The position numbers and the translations under genes are program-made. Below the pieces are notes generated by a model, which was given only the letters and a program-made list of their open reading frames with translations, did no database searches and had not been told where the DNA came from. Shown here in pieces: positions 1 to 5,338 of a stretch of DNA of 6,925 nucleotides (the stretch's first letter is position 1; every line of letters begins with the position of its first letter). The stretch is from Clostridiales bacterium UBA1380. Its GTDB lineage: Bacteria; Bacillota; Clostridia; Oscillospirales; CAG-272. The DNA lies in contig DBRA01000062.1 of NCBI GenBank assembly GCA_002305445.1, forward strand, positions 1 through 6,925, given 5' to 3'.

Positions 1-47
1 CGCAACATCAACGATTGCGGGCTGTTTTTAGTTTTACATATTGCGGC

Positions 48-305
48 TTACCTGCATTTATCGAGGACCGCGCGTATCTTCTCCTTTGTTGACGCGCCTT
101 CGTGCAGCTTGACGCCGTCTGCGAAAAAGCAGGGGACATACCAGTAGTCGTACTTGTCGGCGAGCTCGCGCTGCTCTCCCTCGTCGATAACTTTAATCGG
201 TATCGCCGCATATTCTGGATTGGATTCGCGCAGCTCGTCGAGATAACGGTCTGCTTCGTGACAATACGGGCAGTTTTTCAGCTTAAAATAAAGTAAATCC
301 TTCAT
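48..305 (-). CDS. Glutaredoxin-like thioredoxin-fold protein (CPYC)
   Basis: A small cytoplasmic thiol-disulfide oxidoreductase of 85 residues. It has the redox motif C12-P-Y-C15 after a first beta strand (DLLYFKLKN) and the cis-proline of the fold at P58 (sequence YVPCFF), followed by a Gly-containing turn and a C-terminal helix. The size and layout match short clostridial proteins annotated as glutaredoxin or thioredoxin family. Many clostridia lack glutathione, so the reductant and substrate are uncertain. The extra Cys59 directly after the cis-proline is worth noting. I chose ATG at 305: an AGGG lies 11 bases upstream of it, whereas the in-frame GTG at 314 would sit only 2 bases after that AGGG. 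The gene is divergent from corA and appears to be a single-gene unit. No terminator is evident in the 47 bases between its stop and the window edge. The fold is certain; the substrate is unknown. Confidence 0.88.
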   Translation of the reverse strand: MKDLLYFKLKNCPYCHEADRYLDELRESNPEYAAIPIKVIDEGEQRELADKYDYWYVPCFFADGVKLHEGASTKEKIRAVLDKCR

Positions 306-324
306 AATTTCCACATCCCTATAA

Positions 325-341
325 TTCGACTTTTTTCGACA
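325..341 (-). promoter_or_regulatory. Tandem Spo0A-box-like motif
   Basis: On the minus strand the sequence reads TGTCGAA (341-335), AAA, AGTCGAA (331-325). The first heptamer equals the known Spo0A box consensus TGTCGAA and the second differs by one base. The 3-base gap gives a 10-bp period, the usual spacing of tandem Spo0A boxes. The motif lies just downstream of the predicted start point, where binding would repress, as at the B. subtilis abrB promoter. Function is inferred from motif and position only. Confidence 0.35.
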
Positions 342-352
342 TTTCCGCTTAT

Positions 353-382
353 ATTATACAACATCGTACGCATAATTATCAA
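353..382 (-). promoter_or_regulatory. Predicted SigA promoter for the glutaredoxin-like gene
   Basis: On the minus strand, TTGATA (382-377) and TATAAT (358-353) are separated by 18 bases. This predicts a start point near 346 and a leader of about 40 bases. The -10 matches consensus and the -35 matches 5 of 6. Confidence 0.5.
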
Positions 383-433
383 TAGATTTAGCGATTTCGC
401 CGCCCGCCGCCGCCTTAATTTTACTGCGTGCGA

Positions 434-462
434 TTGACTCAGATAATCTTTTATGATATAAT
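434..462 (+). promoter_or_regulatory. Predicted SigA promoter for corA, extended -10
   Basis: TTGACT (434-439) and TATAAT (457-462) are 17 bases apart, with TG at 454-455 forming an extended -10. Transcription should start near 469, giving a leader of about 140 bases before the corA start at 612. This is the strongest promoter pattern in the intergenic region. Confidence 0.65.
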
Positions 463-499
463 AATATAATCAAAAAACACAAGGAGCGTGATATTTTCA

Positions 500-547
500 A
501 TGTCATCGGAACACTGTCCTGAACCCCCCCGATTAAATAATACATAG
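500..547 (+). CDS. Candidate 15-residue leader peptide upstream of corA
   Basis: ATG at 500 opens MSSEHCPEPPRLNNT and stops with TAG at 547. An AAGGAG at 481-486 precedes it, with a longer than ideal 13-base gap. GTG at 488 is in the same frame but sits only one base after the AAGGAG. The ORF lies wholly inside the predicted corA leader and ends 8 bases before the first of two alternative hairpins. The Cys-Pro-Glu-Pro-Pro stretch recalls the acidic and proline-rich leader peptides of enterobacterial Mg2+ transporter genes (mgtL, corL), where slow or stalled translation controls the transporter. That link is by analogy; there is no visible homology. It spans a run of seven C (524-530), so its frame depends on that run being correctly sequenced. 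An ORF this short could be chance. Confidence 0.3.
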   Translation: MSSEHCPEPPRLNNT

Positions 548-555
548 CGCAAAAA

Positions 556-600
556 GGACAGACGCAGATTTCCACGCGTCTTCCCTTTGACGCGCGGAAA
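556..600 (+). promoter_or_regulatory. Two mutually exclusive hairpins before the corA ribosome binding site
   Basis: Hairpin A pairs GGA-c-AGACGC (556-565, C559 bulged) with GCGTCTTCC (576-584). Hairpin B pairs 569-580 with 589-600: twelve positions with a single A574-C595 mismatch and the core CGCGTC/GACGCG. Both use 576-580, so only one can form. Hairpin B ends at A600 and covers the first two bases of the AAGGA (599-603) that serves the TTG start. This fits a sequester/anti-sequester arrangement. I do not recognise an M-box or other known riboswitch here. Confidence 0.35.
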
Positions 601-603
601 GGA
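599..603 (+). promoter_or_regulatory. Ribosome binding site that decides the corA TTG start
   Basis: AAGGA lies 8 bases before TTG at 612. This ideal spacing supports the TTG over the next in-frame ATG, about 17 codons further in, which would delete conserved N-terminal sequence. Confidence 0.7.
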
Positions 604-611
604 ACCGATAA

Positions 612-1559
612 TTGAAGAAATGCTATATTACCCGTCAGGGACGCCTTGAACAGATTGATGAAATGGAGCCGGGCTGCTGGGTGAACCTCATCGCGCCGAC
701 CGAGGCGGAGATCGAGGAGGTAGCCATCGGCCTTAATATCGATCCCGATGCCATTCGTGCCGCGCTCGATACCGACGAGCGCTCGCGCATCGAGACCGAT
801 CCGGATTATACGATGATTCTCGTCAATATACCTACCGTTGAGGAGGATCACGACGAGAAAGAGCTGTACAGCACGATACCGCTCGCTTACATTATGGCGC
901 ACGACCGCGTTGTTACCGTGTGCCTTGAGGACACCGTCCTGCTTCGCCGCTTCAGCGATGGAGCCGTCCGCGACTTCAATACGCAGATGAAATCGCGGTT
1001 CATTTTGCAGCTGCTTTACAGAACGGCATCGCTTTACCTGCAGTACCTGCGCACAATCGATAAAAAGAGCGACGCCGTCGAGACGCGCCTTCACAAATCG
1101 ACGCAGAACCATGAGCTGATTGAGCTTCTCCGCCTCGAGAAGAGCCTTGTTTATTTCACGACGTCGCTGCGCTCGAACGAAGTGGTGCTTGAAAAACTGC
1201 TGCGCGGTGAAATAATAAAAAAATATCCGGACGACGCCGAGCTGCTTGAAGACGTCATCGTCGAAAACAAACAGGCAATCGAGATGGCGAATATCTACTC
1301 CGGCATTCTCTCGGGCATGATGGACGCGTTCGCGTCGGTTATATCGAATAACCTCAACGTCGTCATGAAGGTGCTCGCGATCATCACGATCATTCTCTCA
1401 ATACCGACGCTTATCTTTTCGGCTTACGGCATGAACGTGAACCTCGACGGAATGCCGTTTGCGTCCAGCCCGTGGGGCTTTTTGATCATTGTCGTCGCCT
1501 CGCTCTTTCTCAGCCTCGCGGTCGCCCTTATCTTCATTAAAATTAGAATGATCAAGTAA
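612..1559 (+). CDS. corA: CorA-type magnesium/divalent cation transporter
   Basis: An inner-membrane Mg2+ channel of the CorA/2-TM-GxN family, known to act as a homopentamer. Its 315 residues are close to the usual length of about 316. The large N-terminal cytoplasmic domain (about 1-245) is alpha/beta and then strongly helical, including charged Glu/Lys-rich helices around 150-245. Two C-terminal membrane segments follow, about 252-272 and 290-311. The signature YGMN selectivity loop falls at G273-M274-N275 right after the first membrane segment, and the short external loop NLDGMPF follows. The protein ends with a basic cytoplasmic tail (KIRMIK). The start is TTG with a good ribosome binding site. 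The gene has its own promoter and a long structured leader. The sugar kinase gene begins 66 bases downstream with no visible terminator. Mg2+ is the default substrate; Co2+, Ni2+ or Zn2+ cannot be excluded. Confidence 0.95.
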   Translation: MKKCYITRQGRLEQIDEMEPGCWVNLIAPTEAEIEEVAIGLNIDPDAIRAALDTDERSRIETDPDYTMILVNIPTVEEDHDEKELYSTIPLAYIMAHDRVVTVCLEDTVLLRRFSDGAVRDFNTQMKSRFILQLLYRTASLYLQYLRTIDKKSDAVETRLHKSTQNHELIELLRLEKSLVYFTTSLRSNEVVLEKLLRGEIIKKYPDDAELLEDVIVENKQAIEMANIYSGILSGMMDAFASVISNNLNVVMKVLAIITIILSIPTLIFSAYGMNVNLDGMPFASSPWGFLIIVVASLFLSLAVALIFIKIRMIK

Positions 1560-1625
1560 ACAGTCAGGCCAATACATTACCGCAAGCGTACAAAAACGCG
1601 TTATGATTATGGCGGAGAGTACACG

Positions 1626-2912
1626 ATGCCGGCTATACTTTACGAAAAATTCATAAGCGCGTACGGATTTAAACCGGCGCGCTTTTCTCGCTGTCCGTAC
1701 CGGATATGCCCGCTCGGGGCTCATGTCGACCACCAGCACGGCGTCGTCACCGGCATGGCGCTCGACCGATATCTGACGATCGCATACGCGCCTTCAGACG
1801 CTCCGCGCTGCCGCGCGCGCAGCCTCGCGTTCGACGGGGAAGCGGTCTTCGATGTGCCGCAGATACGTCTGAATAACGGCGATCGGACGGATTATATGCG
1901 CGCGCTGCCGAAGGCGGGCGACTGGGCCGATTATCTGCGCGCCGCGGCCTGCTCGCTCGTGCGATTTTATCCGCTCGAGAGAGGCGTTACCGCGCTGATC
2001 GACGGCGCGCTTCCTGTCGGCGGACTGTCCTCCTCGGCATCGACCGTGCTCGCGTTTATGGCGGCGCTGCTCGAAGCGAACGGTTATACGCAGCCGCCGG
2101 CGGACGAGCTGATACGGCTGGCCGTTGCAGCCGAAAACGAGTATATAGGCGTGTCTACAGGCACGCTCGACCAGTCGTGCGAGCTTCTTTCACGCGAAGG
2201 GAAGCTGCTGGTGCTGGACACCGCCGACGGCTCGTACACGCTCGCGCCGTTGCCGGATGACGCTCCGCGTTTTAACATAACGGTCGTCTACAGCGGCATA
2301 CCGCGGACGATCGCTGGCTCCGGATACAATACGCGCGTCGCAGAATGCAGACAAGCCGCGGCAGAGCTGCTGCTTTATGCAACCGCCGAACAATATAAGA
2401 CAAACGTCGACAAATGCGCATATAATGCGACCGCCGAAAACAAATCGGCAAACGCGGAAAAAGCTCCGCTTCTGCGTGACATTCCCGTTGAAATTTACGA
2501 AAAATACCGCGATAAACTGTCGCCTGTCGCCGGAAAGCGCGCCGGCCATTACTTCGGCGAGCAGCGGCGCGTGCGCGACGGCATCGGCGCGTGGACGGCG
2601 GGTGATATCTCGCGTTTCGGCGCGCTCATGAACGAAAGCGGCATATCGAGCGTCGTAAACTACGAAGCCGGCTCGCCCGAGCTGACATCTCTCTGCGATA
2701 TACTGCGCAGTACCGACGGCGTATACGGAGCGCGTTTCAGCGGCGCGGGTTTCCGCGGAAGCTGCGTCGCACTGACCGACCCGCAGAAACGCGAAGAGAT
2801 CGCCGAAAGCGTAAAGCGGAGATACACAACTCTGTATCCGCGCCTGTCCGGCGCTTTCGCCGTATATGTATGCGGCTCCGCCGACGGCGGCATACGAACC
2901 GAAGAAATATAA
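1626..2912 (+). CDS. GHMP sugar kinase, galactokinase superfamily, galacturonokinase-like
   Basis: An ATP-dependent sugar 1-kinase of 428 residues. Motif 1 is RCPYRICPLGAHVDHQHG (22-39), with R26, H33 and D35 in the positions galactokinases use for sugar binding. The ATP-binding GHMP motif GLSSSAS is at 133-139. The sequence GTLDQS places the catalytic Asp at D182. The C-terminal GHMP motif RFSGAGFRGSC spans 370-380. Galactokinases read GEHxDY in motif 1; here it is GAHxDH. As I recall the family, the PYRICPLGAHxDHQ form and the later KRAGHYF...SS..NYE...GVYGARFSGAGFRG pattern are typical of plant galacturonokinases and their bacterial relatives, which make alpha-D-galacturonate 1-phosphate. 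The specificity is therefore inferred. GGAGAG lies 6 bases before the ATG. A low-GC, Ala/Asn/Lys-rich segment at about 252-280 looks like an inserted linker. rnhA follows after 13 bases. No pectin or galactose genes are nearby to confirm the substrate. Confidence 0.85.
   Translation: MPAILYEKFISAYGFKPARFSRCPYRICPLGAHVDHQHGVVTGMALDRYLTIAYAPSDAPRCRARSLAFDGEAVFDVPQIRLNNGDRTDYMRALPKAGDWADYLRAAACSLVRFYPLERGVTALIDGALPVGGLSSSASTVLAFMAALLEANGYTQPPADELIRLAVAAENEYIGVSTGTLDQSCELLSREGKLLVLDTADGSYTLAPLPDDAPRFNITVVYSGIPRTIAGSGYNTRVAECRQAAAELLLYATAEQYKTNVDKCAYNATAENKSANAEKAPLLRDIPVEIYEKYRDKLSPVAGKRAGHYFGEQRRVRDGIGAWTAGDISRFGALMNESGISSVVNYEAGSPELTSLCDILRSTDGVYGARFSGAGFRGSCVALTDPQKREEIAESVKRRYTTLYPRLSGAFAVYVCGSADGGIRTEEI
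2379..2462 (+). repeat. Imperfect in-frame duplication inside the kinase gene
   Basis: Two copies begin at 2379 and 2427, exactly 16 codons apart. They encode ATAEQYKTNVDK and ATAENKSANAEK. The best-kept part is the first four codons; identity drops to scattered matches afterwards. The stretch is visibly more A-rich than the rest of the gene and falls between conserved parts of the kinase, consistent with a tolerated surface loop. Confidence 0.4.
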
Positions 2913-2925
2913 GGATATATAAATA

Positions 2926-3363
2926 ATGAAAGAAGTGACGCTATACACCGACGGCTCGTGCAAGAACAACCCCGGGCCGGGCGGATGGTGCTGCATAATG
3001 GTCTACGGTACGGCGGAAAAAATGCTGTCCGGCGGCGAAAAATCGACGACGAACAACCGCATGGAGCTGACGGCGGCGATAGAAGGCCTGTCCGCGCTCA
3101 AGGAGCCGTGCCGCGTCCGGCTCGTGACCGATTCGCGCTACCTTGTCGACGCCATTACAAAAAAATGGGCGCAATCGTGGAAAAAGCGCGGCTGGGTTAA
3201 GGCCGACAAGTCGCCGGCGCTCAACTCCGATCTGTGGGAGCGCGTGCTCGAGTTGTGCGAAAAGCACGATGTGGTCTTCGAGTGGGTGCGCGGACACGAC
3301 GGACACGAGTATAACGAGCGCTGCGACGCCGAAGCGCAGCGGCAGGCTGATCTGCACAAGTAA
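2926..3363 (+). CDS. rnhA: Ribonuclease HI
   Basis: A cytoplasmic endonuclease that cuts the RNA strand of RNA-DNA hybrids, for example at R-loops and lagging-strand primers. Its 145 residues match bacterial RNase HI. All catalytic acidic residues are present at nearly the E. coli positions: D9 in YTDGSC, E47 in NNRMELTA, D69 in VTDSRYL and D134 in ERCDAEA. The flexible His is H124 in VRGHDGH. The basic handle region WAQSWKKRGWVK is also kept. AAGGA ends 10 bases before the ATG. The gene is 13 bases downstream of the sugar kinase, so probably co-transcribed. Its last three sense codons and stop lie inside the left arm of the terminator palindrome, which is unusual. It converges with sigE. Confidence 0.97.
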   Translation: MKEVTLYTDGSCKNNPGPGGWCCIMVYGTAEKMLSGGEKSTTNNRMELTAAIEGLSALKEPCRVRLVTDSRYLVDAITKKWAQSWKKRGWVKADKSPALNSDLWERVLELCEKHDVVFEWVRGHDGHEYNERCDAEAQRQADLHK

Positions 3364-3401
3364 AAAAGACGGGCGGAGCCCGTCTTTTTTACTTGTGCAG
3401 A
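3351..3401. terminator. Bidirectional terminator, perfect 24-bp inverted repeat
   Basis: The arms 3351-3374 and 3378-3401 are perfectly complementary around the 3-base loop GGA. The inner stem GACGGGC/GCCCGTC is followed by six T (3385-3390), and the matching six A (3362-3367) give a T-run on the other strand. The site can therefore end both the rnhA and the sigE transcripts. The outer 11 bp extend beyond the T-run and include the rnhA codons Leu-His-Lys-stop. Confidence 0.9.
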
Positions 3402-3419
3402 AAATACAGGCGGTTAAAT

Positions 3420-3443
3420 AGTCAAAAGTCGAAAACAGTCGAA
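3420..3443 (+). repeat. AGTCRAA heptamer repeats, Spo0A-box-like
   Basis: AGTCAAA (3420-3426), AGTCGAA (3427-3433) and AGTCGAA (3437-3443). The last two are 3 bases apart, the same phasing as the pair at 325-341. They match the Spo0A box TGTCGAA in 6 of 7 bases. They lie between two converging 3' ends, where no promoter is expected, so a regulatory role is doubtful. Confidence 0.35.
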
Positions 3444-3463
3444 TAATATGCATGAGCCTAATA

Positions 3464-4201
3464 TCAGCCGTACAGGCTGCCGAGTTTTTCTCCGAGCCTC
3501 GATATTATCTTTTTTTCGAGCCGCGATATATATGACTGCGATATATCGAGCAGATCCGCGACCTCTTTCTGAGTCAGCGCGCGCGACCCGCCGAAGCCGT
3601 ACCGCAGCTCGATTATAACGCGTTCGCGTTCGGGCAATCCGGCGATCGCGTCGCGCAGCGCGCGCTCCTCCTCCTCGCGCTCCAGCTTCTGGCCGATAGA
3701 ATCGGCGTCGGTGCCGAGCACGTCGGAAAGCAGCAGCTCGTTGCCGTCCCAGTCGATGTTGAGCGGTTCGTCTATCGACTGCTCGATCCGCGCGCCCGAA
3801 TTCTTACGGATGAACATCAGGATTTCGTTTTCGATGCACCGGCTGCCGTATGTCGCGAACTTGATGTTCTTCTCGGCTTTGTACGTGTTCGCGGCCTTGA
3901 TCAGCCCGATCGTGCCGATTGATATAAGGTCCTCGATGCCCGCGCGCGTGTTCTCGAACTTTTTGGCGATGTAGACGACAAGCCGCAGATTGCGCTCGAC
4001 AAGGACGGAACAGAGCGAGCGGTCGTCCTCAAGCCGCGCGATTATGTCGGCTTCCTCCTCCGCCGTCAACGGAGGGGGCAGAGTGTCCGGCCCGTTTATA
4101 TAGAAGTCGCCGTCGAAGCCGCCGCAGAAACGCGTCAACGCTCGTCCGACAAGGATTCGGAACTCCGCCGCCGCTTCAATCAGACTGCGCGAAATAATCA
4201 T
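3464..4201 (-). CDS. sigE: Sporulation sigma factor SigE precursor (mother cell)
   Basis: A 245-residue sigma-70-family factor that directs early mother-cell transcription during sporulation. The N-terminal stretch of about 32 residues, partly amphipathic, precedes FYINGPDTLPPPL and matches the pro-sequence that holds SigE inactive at the membrane until cleavage. Region 2 (about 66-135) contains RNLRLVVYIAKKFEN, IEDLISIGTIGLIKA and SRCIENEILM, which closely resemble B. subtilis SigE. The linker DEPLNIDWDGNELLLSDVLG (about 144-163) is nearly diagnostic for SigE. Region 4 ends with the helix-turn-helix LTQKEVADLL..SQSYISRLEKK (about 209-231). GGAGG lies 7 bases before the ATG. It is 25 bases downstream of spoIIGA, its processing protease, so the two form an operon. 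No sigG gene follows. Confidence 0.97.
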   Translation of the reverse strand: MIISRSLIEAAAEFRILVGRALTRFCGGFDGDFYINGPDTLPPPLTAEEEADIIARLEDDRSLCSVLVERNLRLVVYIAKKFENTRAGIEDLISIGTIGLIKAANTYKAEKNIKFATYGSRCIENEILMFIRKNSGARIEQSIDEPLNIDWDGNELLLSDVLGTDADSIGQKLEREEEERALRDAIAGLPERERVIIELRYGFGGSRALTQKEVADLLDISQSYISRLEKKIISRLGEKLGSLYG

Positions 4202-4226
4202 AATTCAACCTCCGTTATTATATTTA

Positions 4227-5126
4227 CTACAGCAAGGATGTCGGAACGCATCCGTCGTAGCCGCCGTAATGGCCCTTCGGCGTTTTTTCCGGCAGTATAA
4301 CGGCGCTGCGCTCCGCGCCGTTGATCTTTACCGCATCCGGGATGAATGCAAGGCGCGCCGCGGCCGTCGCGGTTGCCGCCGCGCTTCGGCTTGCACCGTC
4401 CGGCGAGCCCGCCGCGGCATATGACGCCCGCGCAGTCGGTAATACGCGCACACGATTCCGAAGCGCACCGCGTATCGACGCGGCGTCGCCTTCGGCAAGC
4501 GAAGCCAGCTCGGGTATGGCGTCCGCCGCAGCGAGGGAAACGACGATAACGGGGCGGCCGGAGAGCGGTTCGCGCAGCAGGTTGCCGCTGTCCGCGAGAG
4601 CGTCGAAGGAGACGACGGCGTCACCGAAGGTGAAACTCACCCTGACGCCGCGCGCTCCCGAACGCGCGGCGACTATGCGGGCGCAGACGCCGGAGGCGAG
4701 CGCGCATATGACGGCGGCGATCGTGAAAACAAGCCGCTCCGTGCCGCCGGAGTCGTATGTCTCGACGCCGCCGCCCGAGATAAGCGCGTTGAGCTGCGTA
4801 TATACAAACGTCATAAAGCCGCCGAGCAGCGCGCCCGCCGCCACAAACATCGCCCACGATGACACAAACCGGCGCAGATCGCGCGAGATGCCGAATGCGG
4901 CCGCGACGATCACCGCCGATATCAGCGCGCCGAGCGTCGCAGATAGCGCGGACGGTATTTTGCCGTCGAGCAGGATCGCCGCGACCGACCATGCGCCGCC
5001 TATGGCTGCTCCGCCGAAGATGCGCGCAGGCGACGCTTTGATGCGTAGAAACTTCGCCGCGATGACGAGGGAGAATGCGTCCATGGCGGCGTTTACGAGA
5101 AAATATACATCCGCGTAAAGCACCAT
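4227..5126 (-). CDS. spoIIGA: SpoIIGA, sigma-E processing aspartic peptidase
   Basis: A membrane protease of 299 residues (B. subtilis homologue about 309) that removes the SigE pro-sequence in the mother cell on a signal from the forespore. Five N-terminal membrane segments are visible at about 3-27, 35-53, 58-79, 87-113 and 131-153. The first carries the typical YADVYFLVNAAMDAFSL pattern. The cytoplasmic protease domain contains the active-site motif D179-S-G-N followed by LLREPLSGRPVIVVS, matching the single aspartic motif of the family, which works as a dimer. An Ala/Ser/Gly-rich stretch at about 231-259 is an unusual low-complexity loop. The start at 5126 has AGGAGG 10 bases upstream. 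The gene is first in the spoIIGA-sigE operon and divergent from an amino acid transporter operon. The segment between SD and start can fold into a short GC stem. Confidence 0.93.
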   Translation of the reverse strand: MVLYADVYFLVNAAMDAFSLVIAAKFLRIKASPARIFGGAAIGGAWSVAAILLDGKIPSALSATLGALISAVIVAAAFGISRDLRRFVSSWAMFVAAGALLGGFMTFVYTQLNALISGGGVETYDSGGTERLVFTIAAVICALASGVCARIVAARSGARGVRVSFTFGDAVVSFDALADSGNLLREPLSGRPVIVVSLAAADAIPELASLAEGDAASIRGALRNRVRVLPTARASYAAAGSPDGASRSAAATATAAARLAFIPDAVKINGAERSAVILPEKTPKGHYGGYDGCVPTSLL

Positions 5127-5160
5127 GGGGGTGGCCCCTCCTGTTTATTTTTTCAGATCC

Positions 5161-5195
5161 ATTATACAACCGTGCGCGCGCATCTGTTGTCGCAA
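5161..5195 (-). promoter_or_regulatory. Candidate spoIIG promoter with long spacer
   Basis: On the minus strand TATAAT occupies 5166-5161, about 35 bases before the spoIIGA start. No good -35 lies 17 bases upstream. TTGCGA (5195-5190) lies 23 bases upstream. The B. subtilis spoIIG promoter has an abnormally long 22-bp spacer and needs Spo0A. A plus-strand TGTCGCA (5188-5194) overlaps this -35 and matches the Spo0A box in 6 of 7 bases. The -10 is good; the rest is by analogy. Confidence 0.4.
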
Positions 5196-5261
5196 GCGCG
5201 GCGCGGGAAATGACGGCATCAGGCGTATGTGATTTTATTCATCGCACAGCGCCTTTTACTA

Positions 5262-5290
5262 TTGACACAGCCTGCAAACGGATGTATAAT
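5262..5290 (+). promoter_or_regulatory. Perfect consensus SigA promoter of the amino acid transporter operon
   Basis: TTGACA (5262-5267) and TATAAT (5285-5290) with a 17-base spacer. Both hexamers are exact. The start point should be near 5297, giving an AT-rich leader of about 42 bases before the binding-protein gene. I see no obvious operator or riboswitch. Confidence 0.85.
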
Positions 5291-5338
5291 ATGCAAGTAT
5301 TCTATTTAAATTATTCATATGCTTACGGGAGCGAAATA

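Noticed and set aside
306..314. GTG start for the glutaredoxin-like protein at 314
   Set aside because: The only ribosome binding sequence is 2 bases away, too close. The ATG at 305 is better placed.
469..611. M-box Mg2+ riboswitch before corA
   Set aside because: The leader is shorter than a usual M-box and I cannot find its conserved stems. Only the two local hairpins are supported.
354..1112. Long open frame of 252 codons on the minus strand opposite corA
   Set aside because: It is an antisense shadow of corA in GC-rich DNA. It shows no family motifs and runs across the intergenic promoters.
1560..1625. Separate promoter for the sugar kinase
   Set aside because: TATGAT at 1602-1607 has no acceptable -35, so co-transcription with corA is simpler.
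2190..2996. 268-codon open frame on the minus strand opposite the kinase gene
   Set aside because: No recognisable domain; composition reflects the antisense of a GC-rich coding sequence. The plus-strand kinase has all GHMP motifs.
4217..4222. TATAAT on the minus strand between spoIIGA and sigE as a separate sigE promoter
   Set aside because: It is 4 bases from the sigE ribosome binding site, so the start point would fall within it, and no -35 is visible. It is a chance match in an AT-rich gap.
4321..5118. 265-codon open frame on the plus strand opposite spoIIGA
   Set aside because: It is Ala/Arg/Ser/Pro-rich without motifs, typical of antisense frames. SpoIIGA is clearly the real gene.
5075..5338. 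N-terminal extension of the binding protein to a start at 5075
   Set aside because: It would overlap spoIIGA on the other strand and run through the consensus promoter at 5262-5290. The signal peptide and ribosome binding site fit the start at 5339.
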